From positions 20,601,138 through 20,665,137 of the forward strand of contig CM056395.1 of the NCBI GenBank assembly GCA_029718625.1: a stretch of 64,000 nt of DNA, in the 5' to 3' direction. Below are positions 12,247 through 23,473 of the stretch, piece by piece. Source of the stretch: Synaphobranchus kaupii (taxonomy: Eukaryota > Chordata > Actinopteri > Anguilliformes > Synaphobranchidae). Position 1 is the first letter of the stretch. The number at the start of each line of letters is the position of its first letter. The notes below the pieces were generated by a model. The model had not been told where the DNA came from. It made no database searches and was given only the letters and a program-made list of their open reading frames with translations. A program made the position numbers and the translations under genes.

Positions 12247-12282
<36 letters not shown>
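11862..12282. repeat. Compound (CA)n/(CT)n array with a 66-bp-class minisatellite
   Basis: CA and CT blocks alternate. In the right half, a compound unit made of a CA run, CCCTATCTCTCTATCTC and CACTCTCTGTCTCTC recurs about three times, at roughly 12081, 12148 and 12213. Whole microsatellite blocks have thus been duplicated in tandem. The overlapping 176- and 180-codon frames of His-Thr and Leu-Ser are repeat-encoded. Confidence 0.93.
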
Positions 12283-12284
<2 letters not shown>

Positions 12285-12988
12285 TACACACCCATTGCTG
12301 CAGGCAATTATGTATAAGTACTGTAAGACACACACTCCATATGAAGTGAATGACTACTTGAAACAAGGGCCTTTTCACGGTAAACGACCTCTGGAGGACC
12401 AGGGGTCTGAGAGTAGAGGTGCTTATCAAGTGAACAATGGCATGGCTGGGGGTTTGAGTGCTTAAAGGTTAAGTATTTTAGTGATTAGCTATGTCTATTA
12501 GGCCCCTTGAGATGGAAAAGAATCCAATAAGTACCCCCAAGCAAAACGGCGCAAAGACAGCGCAAGTTTTTCAACTGTGCCGCAGACGTGAGAGCGGTGA
12601 TATTGTCGCAGGATGAATTAGTTCGGTGTTACGGCACACTGTGACCTCTGCACGCTGCCGAGCGCCGTAAACAACAATGATTTACGGTCGCATGAAAAGC
12701 ATAATTTTTATGAAACCGACAGGCGCTGAGCACCGCGTTAATCAGGACACATTCCTCCCGCTGGTTGGGGAATATTTCCTTGTTATTGTGGCAGGGTTCG
12801 GATGTCATTGGTGAGCGGTTGTGTTCTAGCTCTGCTGGGGGGGTGGGGTGGGCACCAGCACACGGTCGCTACAGGGGCTAAAGATTGTTGGCGCTAAGGT
12901 GACCTCCGACCCCCGCTTGAATATTTGTGAGAGAGCCATGCATCACAGAGCTCCCCTGCTCACTAAACGCCAATGCAAATGGGTTAAT
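12283..12988. other. Unassigned sequence, no gene recognised
   Basis: Unique-looking sequence with short open frames only. Confidence 0.5.
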
Positions 12989-13018
12989 TAAATAATAATA
13001 ATAATAATAATAATAATA
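12989..13018. repeat. (ATA)n microsatellite
   Basis: About ten ATA/AAT units. A degenerate AAT/AAG run continues to about 13085. Confidence 0.93.
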
Positions 13019-13119
13019 CATGTAAACGTTTGGGAAAAACTGTAATAATAATAAGGAAGAATAAGAAGAGGAAGGAGAAGAAGTTGGAAGAAAATCTCCC
13101 AAAAAATTACTTTTTAGAC

Positions 13120-13375
13120 AAGTTGTGTTCTCTGAGCAGTATCAATCAATCAACAAGTTGTACACAACAAGTTGTCACAATGCACTTCACAGCAAAACCC
13201 AGCCTAAACCCCTCACAAGAGCAAGCCAAAGGCAACAGTGGCAAGGAAAAACTCCCTGGTGTAACTAGGAAAAAACCTTGGAAGGAATCAGACTCAATGG
13301 GGGAACCCATCCTCCTCTGGTCGGCTCAGGGTCTAGGGCTTAAAGACCAACATGGTCAAAACAGCCAATGTCCAT
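13120..13375 (-). mobile_element. LINE 3'-UTR-type fish interspersed repeat
   Basis: Contains GGCAAGGAAAAACTCCCT and GGGGGAACCCATCCTCCTCT, a signature I recognise from common fish repeats. On the left it begins with ATCAATCAATCAAC, the reverse complement of a short tandem LINE tail, so the source element would read on the minus strand. No reverse transcriptase sequence remains. The 115-codon plus frame across it is fortuitous. The clade (RTE-like) is uncertain. Confidence 0.55.
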
Positions 13376-13875
13376 GATAATATAATTTGCAGCAGCTAGA
13401 TGACAGTCCAGATGTGGCGGCAGTGATGGTGGGGAACCGGGCGCCAATGGCATAATAGTAGCATAACAGTATGAGCATAGTAGTATAAATAAATATATTT
13501 TTTCGAATTCTTTGGAGAATACTATATACGCATGTAATATATGCTATTTTATGAGATCTACAGTTAATTTCAATGCAAACGGGCCTACAGAACATATGGA
13601 CATAAGTCATTGCTGCCTTCCATTACGACAAAGGAAGCCTTGGAATGAACTCCATCCCACTTGCTGTAAATATTGCTCCGGCCTGTATCTGGAGGAGGAT
13701 CTTTAGCAGTCGTTAACACTGAGATAAGGGTCACCTGTCCAAAACAAGGTGACGTATTACGGCTTTTACATGTTGGGATGACGTGATGGCAATCTCTTAC
13801 CTTACAGTTACCAAAATTCAAAGCACGGGCACTTAAAAACAATTTAGTGCTCTAAAACCTCTTAGATGGGGATTG
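13376..13875. other. Unassigned sequence, no gene recognised
   Basis: AT-rich unique-looking sequence. The short open frames on both strands show no domain. Confidence 0.5.
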
Positions 13876-13880
13876 ATGAC

Positions 13881-14100
13881 ATTACATTACATTATAGGCA
13901 TTTAGCAGACGCTCTTATCCAGAGCGACTTACGCAACTTTTTTTTAATCATGTTTTACAACATGATTTATCATGTTTTTTTTGCAATTCAGGTTAAGTAC
14001 CTTGCTCAAGGGTACAACGGCAGTGTCCTACCTGGGAATCGAACCTGCAACCTTTCGGTTACAAGGCCAGTTCCTTAACCATTATACTACACTGCCGCCC
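13881..14100 (-). mobile_element. Complete tRNA-derived SINE with L2/UnaL2-type tail
   Basis: Read on the minus strand, the head at 14100 is GGGCGGCAGTGTAGTATAAT. The B-box GGTTCGATTCCC and CCCTTGAGCAAGGTAC follow. The tail holds the stem-loop CGCTCTGGATAAGAGCG, whose GGATA loop is known from the eel LINE UnaL2 and its SINE partners, and ends in TGTAA-type repeats. ATGAC flanks the element at 13876-13880 and 14101-14105 and may be a target duplication. An L2-clade LINE would have supplied the retrotransposition machinery. Confidence 0.85.
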
Positions 14101-14339
14101 ATGACGAGATGTAAATCTGCATTTCTCGTTATCATAGAGTTATCATTTGACTGAAGGAAATATGAGGGTAGGGACCAACTTCTATGCTGAAAAAAGGGCT
14201 GGGCTGGGGTATAAAATGTCGCGTAATGTTGCTGTCGTTTTGGTAGATATCCTCCAACTCTGTTTGTCAAATTACAGAGCAGCAGAGCTGCTGTTGTTAT
14301 ATCTACAGACAGATCTTATATGTTGTAGTCCCAAACATA

Positions 14340-14874
14340 CACTGCCTGGCCAAAAAAAAAGTCACTGTTGCACCCGTCATGCATAGTGCCCACTGTACAA
14401 GGCAGTGTTATGATCTGGGGTTGCTTCAATTGGTCAGGTCTAGGCTCAGCAACGTTATGCAGCAATAAAATTAAGTCAGCTGAGTCCCTGAATGTACTGA
14501 ATGACCAGGTTGTCCCATCAATGGGCATATTCCTGGACGACAATGCCAAGATTCATTGGGCTCATATTGTGAAAGAGTGGTTCAGGGAGCATGAGGAATC
14601 ATTTTCACACATGAATTGGCCACCAGAGTCCTGACCTTAACCCCATTGAAAGTCTTTGGGATGTGCTGGAGAAGACTTTACGGAGTGGTTCGACTCTCCC
14701 GTCGTCAATACAAGATCTAGGCCAATAATGAATGCAACTCTGGACGGAAATAAATGTTGTGACATTGCATAAGGTTGTCGAAACAATGCCATGACGAATG
14801 CGCGCCGTAATCAAAGCTAAAGGCGGTCCAACGAAATATTAGAGTGTGCGACTTTTTTTTTTGGCCGGGCAGTG
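14340..14874 (+). mobile_element. Internally deleted Tc1-like element, 535 bp
   Basis: The terminal inverted repeats are CACTGCCTGGCC followed by nine A and GTC at the left, and GACTTTTTTTTTGGCCGGGC then AGTG at the right. TA dinucleotides flank it at 14338-14339 and 14875-14876, as in Tc1/mariner insertions. The interior keeps only the C-terminal half of a transposase on the plus strand. A second copy of the family lies at 46142-46684 in the opposite orientation. Confidence 0.9.
14368..14830 (+). pseudogene. Tc1-like transposase C-terminal remnant
   Basis: The open part (14368-14634) encodes [16 protein letters not shown], then [20 protein letters not shown] and [12 protein letters not shown]. 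These correspond to the Tc1 catalytic region; DDNA carries the second acidic residue. The frame then stops. Compared with the usual SPDLNPIE box, two bases are missing at about 14629, which puts TGA right after WPPES, although the PIESLWDVLE-type coding sequence continues in another frame. The N-terminal DNA-binding domain and first catalytic Asp are absent. No activity is possible. The same stop occurs in the 46-kb copy. Confidence 0.85.
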
Positions 14875-14876
14875 TA

Positions 14877-17423
14877 GATTCTATAGAAAAACCAGATGAT
14901 CAGTTATGCATTCTTAAAATGGTGCGTTCTGTTTGCCTACCGTTGAAGCTAAAAGTTCCAATGTGATGCATAAAATCAATATTCATCAATGGGGGTAAGG
15001 CCTAGGACAATGCCGGCAGCGATGGATTTCCTGTAGGAGGGCACACCTCTTCAAGATTCATAAACCGAAATGCATCAATGGAAACTCCTGTTAGGAATCT
15101 TGTGGCAAAGACGAGACCGTCCAGTCATTCAGCGCTGTTTTGGGAGATCAGAGAAGACGGTTCAAGGCCTCTGACTGCTTGGTTCATAGTGGAAATGTAG
15201 GCTTTTGAAACACCTGGGATATGTCTGCGTGACTAAGGAGATTGTTATTCACAGGAACTCGTCGCAACCACAACTGAACGACAACCACAAGTCCTCCCGC
15301 TTTGAGAGCTCAACGAGTGAGTAAAGAATGAATGCACAGTACGCACCCAGAGATTACAATGGGTTTACTCTCTTTTTTATAACAATGTTGGAGAAGTCCT
15401 TCATGAGAAATGTCGGTCAGACTTCCACAGCGACTACTCTGCTAAATAATAAAGAAATACAAAATCGTTTTTCCTCCGTGTTGAAATAGGATCGTAAAAT
15501 CACACTGATCTGGCAGCATCATACCTCATCTTAATCACGACAGGCACCACATGGTCGCATTCCCCCTCTTTGGTGAGAAGGTTTCAGTGGACATCTGAAT
15601 TCAGGAAGTGCTGATGGCAGCACTCGAAGTTCAACAATGCAGGGAAAGAATGCCCACAATAAAGTACACAGTACACCATCTTGGGAACTACTTAAACAGT
15701 ATCTTTGATTCCGTGTTGCTTTTGTGTGGTTATAAATATTGTGATGTCGCAACGACTTTCTTTTTTTATGTTTTATTCCCCCGGTAAAGTGATATACTAC
15801 AAAGATTCCTATAATGGCATATGTCAGCATTCCTGCGTTGCAAAAGGAGTCACAACACCTGTTCAGATTTTATTGAGAGTGAAGAGCCAGGCGGACCAGT
15901 GATCGAAAAAATGAGTTCTCTGTCCCGCGGCTCTTTTTTAAACACCACGGCCAAATCACTCATCTAAACAACCGCGTCAACAATGGCGGTTGAAATGACC
16001 TTGAAGGCGGAGACCAGACTCCATGGTCCACAGATGTGCGGCGAACTTGCATCCTGAGAACAGGTTCATTTTTAAAAGCAGGGGGGATTGCTGGCTCTCC
16101 AAAATCTGTTGCTGTAAACATTCCTGTTTATTGTTATTTACTAGAGAGACTGACTGAACAGACTGACATAAGCTAGCATTAAGCTAGCATTCCAGGCTAA
16201 CAAGCCATGATACATAAGACGCCCGTCGCAACAATTCAAACAAGTAGACAGCTACAGAGCTGCTAATAACATATTTACACTGTGTTCCTGTCCAACACTT
16301 CCACTCAGGAAATCTCAGTTTGTGTCACAACATGTTACTTACTTGACGTATGGCATGGACTGAAGCAATGTGCGAAATGATCGGCTCTCGGAGAAAAAAG
16401 GCCCGAGCATTCTGTGCCGTGAGACCACTAAAGCCAAAGCCCTTGGTGCCCGGTCCCCGTGAGGTGAATATTTTTCACAGTGCAAGCCCCCCTCATATCG
16501 TCATATTAGATAACAAAACACAGTGAAAGCAATGGGGGCCTGCTATTAAGTGAGTCATTTGTTTTGAGAGAGTCGTAAATTCCTCGCTGAGCTTTAAGGC
16601 GGTATAATGACATAAATGCATCAGTATGACGCATGCGGTTCGGTGTTTGTTTGCCACCGGGGTCTGTCGGTGATCCTGAGGTAATCCACAGCGGATTTAA
16701 GAAGCACAGGCGAGACCGAACCAAACTGGATAATTAGCATCGCTAATGGTGACCTGACAATGGACTCACAGCCTTACCAAATCCCGTTCTATTAAACAAA
16801 ATTACATCCATTTATCAGGTGCTCTGATACAGAGGGACCTACAGTGTGGGGGAATATAAGTATATCCACCTGAGGATGGACGTGAACAGCAGCACCAGGC
16901 TAGGCTAACATTCCCAGGCAAGAGAGTGTATGTGCGCAACATCATTAGCGTGCTGAATGCAACTTAACTAACGCCAAACCTAGTTCCACTATACAAATCA
17001 TACATTCATACTGACAGCTAACATTCAAATGCATAAAAAAAAACATAAAGCATGCTATTCCAACCCAAAAGTAACTACGCAAGAAAAGAGTGCTCGGGGG
17101 TGTGAATAGGAAGGCAGCCAAGATGCAGTCTATTCCGTGGGAAGCACTTATCTAGGCCGTTGAGTGGGAAGGCCCTGCATCTCACGCTAAATCCAGAAAT
17201 AGCTCCCCCCCCCGTCCTAACACATACCAAACCTAGACCCCATCCACTCCCTTTTCCTGATGATGACAAAGTTTGGCACATCAGCAAGCAGCAGCTTCCC
17301 CTTCGAGAGGTGCTGGATCCGCGCAAATCGTTCCCGGAACGCGCGCAATCCGAAACCGAGCGTTCCCGGATCCTGTTTTGGCAGGATCACGTTCGCCTTG
17401 TGCGAGCATCCTGCGGACGCTCT
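14877..17423. other. Unassigned sequence, no gene recognised
   Basis: Mixed-composition sequence. Near 16790-16845 a faint match to an L2-type tail (ACATCCATTTATCAGGTGCT) is too weak to call firmly. Open frames of up to 99 codons show no domain. Confidence 0.45.
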
Positions 17424-19395
17424 GGGCACTTTCACATATGGCTCTCTGGTCAGTTTCCTGGAGCGTTTAGAGGCCTGATCCGTTTCAGAACGCATATGTG
17501 AATGTCATGGTTTTAACCCTGTTTACCTACGCGGTCGTTTTCCTTGGTGGCCACGCGAGGGCGCTGCCCTTTTGGTAGTTGCTTGCTCCGCCCTGCTGGG
17601 TTTGCGTACCTTCTGTTAGCATTTACTCCTGGGCGTGGTCACTGCTATTTAAGCCTTCCGTTTCATTCTATCGGGGCTTCTACATTGTTTGTTTGTTGTT
17701 TTGTATTGTGGTGTATTGTTGGCTGTGAGTGCTCGTACCATTTTGGCTACTCGCCCATTTTTAGCGTCTCTTTGTAGGGGCAGGGCTTATTTCTAGATGG
17801 CTTAGGTGGTTGATTATCTCGTAGGAGTTTGGGACCGTAAATCTCTGCTCTATTTCGCGTTGTTGTGCTTAATCTCCGTGTATGGAGATTTGTGCGATTC
17901 TGTTGAACTTTAGTTCTGTTCGCCCTTCGGCACATGTCTTCCCTTAGGGGATTCGGGCGTTTTCGCTTCTACTTTGTTATGAGCTCGTAGAAGTATAGAG
18001 TAGCAGTTTCTCTGGTCCATTTGTTCGTCTTTTGTTTGGTTTTCTTATTGAGAGACCTGGCGTTTTAGCTCCACTTATTTCCGGGTTACGGTAAGCCAGT
18101 TAGTAGCTTGGTACATTTATTCCCTGTTGTCTCCTTCTCGTGGACTACGTTCCCCTTTGTTGTGAGTCAGGGTTTTTATTTGTATTTAGAGGCTGTCGTG
18201 CTATTATGTTTGCGTATGTCTTTTGTTGCAGCTGTCCTGTACGCCTTTTTTGCCTGCGAGACGATTTTGTTGTGAACTGTTGTTTCGTTCTCCGGGTGTG
18301 TTGTCTCCTTCTGTGGAGCTCGGGCGATGTTGTGGACGTGTTTGTGTTTGACTGCGTGTTTATAATAATAGCCTCGGAACGTTAGCTCTGTTCCATTTCG
18401 CCTCGTTTTCATTCATTTGTTTACTGAGAGGCTAGGGCGGTTGTTCCTATTTAAGCTTGCGTTAGTCTGTGGATAGTAAAGTTATGGGACGACGGTGCTT
18501 CGTCAGCTCACCTGTAAAATGTTTCTCTCTCCTGGGAGATCGGGTGTTTACCCTCTTGGTTTTATTCATTGGACTGCGAGCCTTTTTATATCGCCATGGA
18601 ACGTTAAAATCTCTGTTCCGGTTCGCCTCGTTACATTTTACCTTACTGAGAGGCTTGGGCGTGGTTTTATATTTTTAGCTTAGTCATTTTGCTGGTAAGG
18701 CAATGGGACGACGGTGCTCCGTCGGCTCACCTGTAAAATGTTTCTCTCTCCTGGGAGATCGGGTGTTTACCCAGGTTTGTTTGCTGCATGTGACTGCTAG
18801 CTAAGGGAAGTAGCCACGGAACGTAATATCTGTTCTTTCGCCTCCTCCTATACCAATAGGTAGTTATTAGTTTTCTGTGTATATTTGCTGTGTGTTTTGT
18901 TTGTGCCATTGTGCTACTCGCCTGTTCTTATTCGTCTCGTTATCGAGACAGGGCGTTTTATTTCTGGCTTGTGTGTAACTGAGCCGGTCTGTAGCTGTGG
19001 TGTGTGTGTGTGTTCCTTGTCTTGTCTCCTTCCCTTATCTGCGGGGTATCCCGCCTTAGTGGCCTAAGGGCTTAATGATTCCCCTTGCTGCGTTTGGCTC
19101 CTCCCACCTCACACGTCACGCCCCATTACATGTGAAAGGGAACCGAACCCTGGCCCAAACTAATCCTGTCCTGAGGTCTGTCCAGGATACGATTCCTGGT
19201 ATTAAGACCCAGTGCGTTCCATTTTTTTTGTGGGACTCACGAGCTCATGATATAAAAAAGGGATGTGTTCTCCATCTTGGCTTTGAAGGGTCACAGAGTT
19301 CAAAAACGTTTACAGCTGTGAATGCAAACCGTATTCTTTGGAATCTGCTCCAGGGTACCGGTCCAGGGAACCGCGTTCAGTATGTGAAAGCGCCC
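17424..19395. mobile_element. MITE split by an LTR insertion
   Basis: The left end GGGCACTTTCACATA and the right end TATGTGAAAGCGCCC (19381-19395) are inverted repeats with one mismatch. The two parts, 17424-17502 and 19131-19395, would form an element of about 340 bp once the solo LTR and one copy of its target duplication are removed. It has no coding capacity. The superfamily is not assigned, and a flanking target duplication was not clear. Confidence 0.6.
17503..19130 (+). mobile_element. Solo LTR, copy 1 (1,628 bp)
   Basis: It begins TGTCATGGTTTTAACC and ends CCCCATTACA, giving the TG...CA termini of an LTR. TGTGAA flanks both sides (17497-17502 and 19131-19136). No internal retroelement region or second LTR adjoins it, so it is read as a solo LTR left by LTR-LTR recombination. 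Subrepeats of about 220 bp occur inside: the GGAACGT...CTGTTC motif near 18376, 18597 and 18817, and GGGACGACGGTGCT near 18485 and 18705. The cysteine-rich short frames within it are not genes. The second copy is at 41061-42973. Assignment to Gypsy, BEL or ERV is not possible from an LTR alone. Confidence 0.85.
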
Positions 19396-20205
19396 TCTTA
19401 TCGACCAGACCGGAGGAGTCTGTCCTGTATGATGTCACAGGGGCAGCCTGCCAATGGAATCCCTCGCTCCCTGGGAGACTGTACAGCCAATCGCGGGCTG
19501 TCCTGCAGGGTTGTTAGCCATTACAATTATAAGGCGCCTTAACCAGCCAGAGAGCACGCCCCGACCATTCAAACAATTTATAGTGTTTGCGCTTACAAAG
19601 CCGGTAACACTTATAAGGGCAGCGGGCGTCCGTGACAGTCTGCATACTCCATCCTCTAGTGCACCCTGCTTTAATTGCTCTCCATCCAGATGGAAAAGAG
19701 GACCATTACATGAGCCTGGCAGAGCAATTATAAGACTCCAGTCACGAGACAGAGGGAGGGACCACACGGTGCACCCATCAGAGCTGGCTCCCGCAGACCT
19801 GCCCTCCCCAACCCCTTCAGACAGCACACACGCCTTCTGCATCGACTTTTCTAAATGTTTCCACACACTCCGCGTGTCTGTCCGTCGCATGTCAAATTCA
19901 AACTCTCGCTCTCCCTAAATTCAACTCAGTGAAATTCAAGGCTAAATTCCAGGTTGGCATGCCAAAGCACACTCTCATCTGTTTCTTCACTCTCTTTCAG
20001 GTATCACTCTCTCTTTCTCTCTTTCTCTCTCTCGACAGCACATGTTCCCCCTGATGTTTTCGTGGCCGATAGAGGTTGTGCTCGTAGCCTGCATATCAGG
20101 CACTGCTTTACAGCAGTGCAGCAAGCTTTACGGCAGGCTCGAAAGGACACTTTCCATACCACTGGAAGCTTAAGACATCTCAGCCATTCAGCTGCGGTAT
20201 AACTA
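19396..20205. other. Unassigned sequence with a CT-rich patch
   Basis: Overlapping 151- and 154-codon frames at 19435-19918 on opposite strands show no recognisable domain. A (CTTT)/(CT) patch lies at 20006-20033. Confidence 0.45.
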
Positions 20206-21526
20206 CACTCTCACAGGGGATCTAAGCATCTTCATGCACAGAGCTAATTTCTTACTCACACAGGGGATCTAAGCATCTTCATACACAGAGCTGATCTCTT
20301 ACCCACACAGGGGATCTAAGCATCTTCATGCACAGAGCTGATCTCTTACCCACACAGGGGATCTAAGCATCTTCATACACAGAGCTGATCTCTTACCCAC
20401 ACAGGGGATCTAAGCATCTTCATGCACAGAGCTGATCTCTTACCCACACAGGGGATCTAAGCATCTTCATGCACAGAGCTGATCTCTTACCCACACAGGG
20501 GATCTAAGCATCTTCATACACAGAGCTGATCTCTTATCCACACAGGGGATCTAAGCATCTTCATGCACAGAGCTAATCTCTTACTCACACAGGGGATCTA
20601 AGCATCTTCATACACAGAGCTGATCTCTTACCCACACAGGGGATCTAAGCATCTTCATGCACAGAGCTAATCTCTTACCCACACAGGGGATCTAAGCATC
20701 TTCATACACAGAGCTGATCTCTTACCCACACAGGGGATCTAAGCATCTTCATGCACAGAGCTAATCTCTTACTCACACAGGGGATCTAAGCATCTTCATA
20801 CACAGAGCTGATCTCTTACCCACACAGGGGATCTAAGCATCTTCATACACAGAGCTAATCTCTTACCCACACAGGGGATCTAAGCATCTTCATACACAGA
20901 GCTAATCTCTTACCCACACAGGGGATCTAAGCATCTTCATACACAGAGCTAATCTCTTACTCACACAGGGGATCTAAGCATCTTCATACACAGAGCTGAT
21001 CTCTTACCCACACAGGGGATCTAAGCATCTTCATACACAGAGCTAATCTCTTACCCACACAGGGGATCTAAGCATCTTCATGCACAGAGCTAATCTCTTA
21101 CTCACACAGGGGATCTAAGCATCTTCATACACAGAGCTAATCTCTTACTCACACAGGGGATCTAAGCATCTTCATACACAGAGCTAATCTCTTACCCACA
21201 CAGGGGATCTAAGCATCTTCATGCACAGAGCTAATCTCTTACTCACACAGGGGATCTAAGCATCTTCATGCACAGAGGCTAATCTCTTACTCACACAGGG
21301 GATCTAAGCATCTTCATACACAGAGCTAATCTATTACTCACACAGGGGATCTAAGCATCTTCATACACAGAGCTAATCTCTTACTCACACAGGGGATCTA
21401 AGCATCTTCATGCACAGAGCTAATCTCTTACCCACACAGGGGATCTAAGCATCTTCATGCACAGAGCTAATCTCTTACCCACACAGGGGATCTAAGCATC
21501 TTCATGCACAGAGCTAATCTCTTACT
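20206..21526. repeat. 47-bp minisatellite, about 28 copies
   Basis: The unit starts GGGGATCTAAGCATCTTCAT and recurs every 47 bp from 20216 (20216, 20263 and so on). Units differ mainly at three places: CATGCAC or CATACAC, GCTGATC or GCTAATC, and TTACCCAC or TTACTCAC. The GCTGATC form dominates the left third and GCTAATC the right part. One unit near 21270 has an extra G. Units are contiguous without spacers, so it is not a CRISPR array. Confidence 0.97.
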
Positions 21527-22843
21527 GACAACATCTATGAAAAGTGAGGTCATTGCAGCATCCACACACAACAGATGGGCCTTGTTAAAGCCGTGCATGC
21601 CAGATTTCTAATGGCAAGTGGGTGTAAACAGCACTTACGCAATGCGGTGTCCCAGAAACAAGCAGGCCATGGACTTTCACTGCAAGACGCATAACACAGA
21701 CTTAGTGTGCTATGCGTAGAGTGTAAATATAGTGGAAAACTAACTCTTGCCCAAATATGAATATTGAAGGTTATAAATATGAATCTAAAGGTTATGTGTT
21801 TGTGATTAAAAAAAAACTAAAAAAACAATACACTTACAGCCAGGGGATGAGGCCATGCCCAGACACCAAGTCCAAATGCAAACTGATCAAATTGAGTCCT
21901 TTAAATACATGACGTGTCCTGGAATTGATTATGCTGGAGTTACACCTGTCTCTGAGAGGAGCCTTGTCGGAGACCTGTTGGCTCTCATCTCCCAGTGGGA
22001 TAACGCACTGGACTCAGCCACTTTATTGCGGGTGCAATCCAGGTACCATTACAGCCCATTTAAGAGGGTCAGCTTTGTTAGGAGAGTGTAAATTTGGGGT
22101 TGGGATCTTAACATTCCAGGGGGACAACACAATTGGTGTTCAGGTGGATGTGATTAGAAGGAACTACAGGAAAGAGGAAACAATGGGTGAACTAAACTCT
22201 GTGACTTTATAGCCTATTTGCTGAGTTCTATCTGATAACCTTAATTTCCGCTGTCTCCGTGCTCTTCACGGTCATGCAGTCTACCTCAGGCTCAGCTCTT
22301 ACCTGAGGCCATATTTACTCAAAAACAAGAGGCATGCTTTAATAGACATTATAGTGGAAACAACACAGTCATGCTGTACAAAATGTATGGGAAAACATCA
22401 ACCATTAAAAAAATAAAAAAATTTACTTTCCACTTTGTCTCAGACTTATGTTTAAATATTACATTCCTCAATACATAACTAAGTTATAATTGCATGAAAG
22501 TTTATTGTTATGAATATAAAGTAGTAAAAAAATGTTACACAAGTTAAAATGCCATCCACTGTACTGACATCATATTACGGATGTCCTATTTTTAACATAA
22601 TATTGGCACTTTCTTTTTTTTTCAGGGGAGGATTGACTCTGCTTTTACCTGGTTCTATAAAAAGTGAATATCAGGAGCTAAGTTAGGAAAGAGCAGGCCG
22701 AGAGGTTTGGCAGCACAGAGCGCGATGTTCTCTAACTTCAGGAAGGAACCTGGCGAAGGGCAGCCCCGTGAACACAGTGTGCTAGTCACTGCTGCTCAGG
22801 GAAGATACGGCTGATTATTACCTGCAAGAATGTCTAATAAAGA
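21527..22843. other. Unassigned sequence, no gene recognised
   Basis: Positions 21960-22050 have a faint tRNA-like look (GCACTGGACTCAGCC, then GGGTGCAATCC), possibly an old SINE. Nothing else is recognisable. Confidence 0.4.
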
Positions 22844-22936
22844 GGAGGAGGAGGAGAGAGACAGAGAGGGATGGAGAGAGAGAGAGAAAGAGAGAGAGAG
22901 GGGGGAGAAACACAGACAGAGAAAAGGACGGAGAGA
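22844..22936. repeat. Imperfect (GA)n tract
   Basis: GAG/GA repeats with AAA and CA interruptions. GA-rich sequence resumes at 23042 after the retroelement-like insert. Confidence 0.85.
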
Positions 22937-23041
22937 GAAATAAATCAGCTTTGTAATTCTTGTTGCAAATGTGCTTGTGCTTTGGCAGTGTGAGTATTTC
23001 CTTATCATGCCAATAAAGCCGTTGAATTGAATTGAATTAAA
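22937..23041 (+). mobile_element. Short 3' tail of a non-LTR retroelement inside a GA tract
   Basis: About 100 bp ending in CAATAAAGCCG and TTGAATTGAATTGAATT, flanked by GA-rich repeats on both sides. The end matches in kind the tail at 478-507. It is best read as a strongly 5'-truncated insertion; the family is not assigned. Confidence 0.5.
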
Positions 23042-23248
23042 TAGAGAGAGAGGTGGAGTCAAGAGCAAGACAACAGTAATGGATAGAGTCAACAAACAGG
23101 GCAGGGCTGGGCAGACAGAGCAAATGGACAAAAGAGAGGAGAAAGCGATAAGGGTGGACAGAGAAAGAGAGAAGGAGCCTTCTTAGAAACTCAAATATTG
23201 ATTGAACATATTTTTTATTGGTATTGCCTTGTAGAAATTCAGTCACTG

Positions 23249-23473
23249 CACTGTTAAAAATTATTTGTTGACTCAACTTGACTAAGTCAAGTCATCTTGT
23301 TGCTTTGACTGAGTTAAGTTGAGTCAACAGACTACATGTTGTGTCAACTAATTTATTGAAGTGTAATAACCTTGACACTATATGTTGACTGAACTTGACT
23401 CAACTTAACTCAGTCAAAGCAACAATATGACTTGACTTAGTCAAGTTGAGTCAACAAATAATTTTTAACAGTG
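23249..23473. mobile_element. Hairpin MITE, 225 bp
   Basis: The left arm of about 80 bp starts CACTGTTAAAAATTATTTG and matches the reverse complement of the right arm with one visible mismatch. A 65-bp loop separates the arms. The arms are themselves rich in GACTCAACTTGACT and AAGTCAAGTC motifs. No open frame is present and no clear target duplication was found, so the superfamily is open. Transcripts through it would fold into a long hairpin. Confidence 0.82.

Noticed and set aside
11787..12349. 176- and 180-codon His/Thr/Leu/Ser frames
   Set aside because: Entirely CA/CT repeat translation.
18140..18909. Cysteine/valine-rich short frames as small secreted proteins
   Set aside because: They lie inside the solo LTR; related frames in the second LTR copy do not keep a common reading frame.
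19435..19918. Opposed 151- and 154-codon frames
   Set aside because: One is probably the shadow of the other; neither shows a domain, and the mixed sequence gives no exon boundary.
20206..21526. CRISPR-like regular array
   Set aside because: Units of 47 bp follow each other with no variable spacers, the variants are point changes, and the DNA is eukaryotic. It is a minisatellite.
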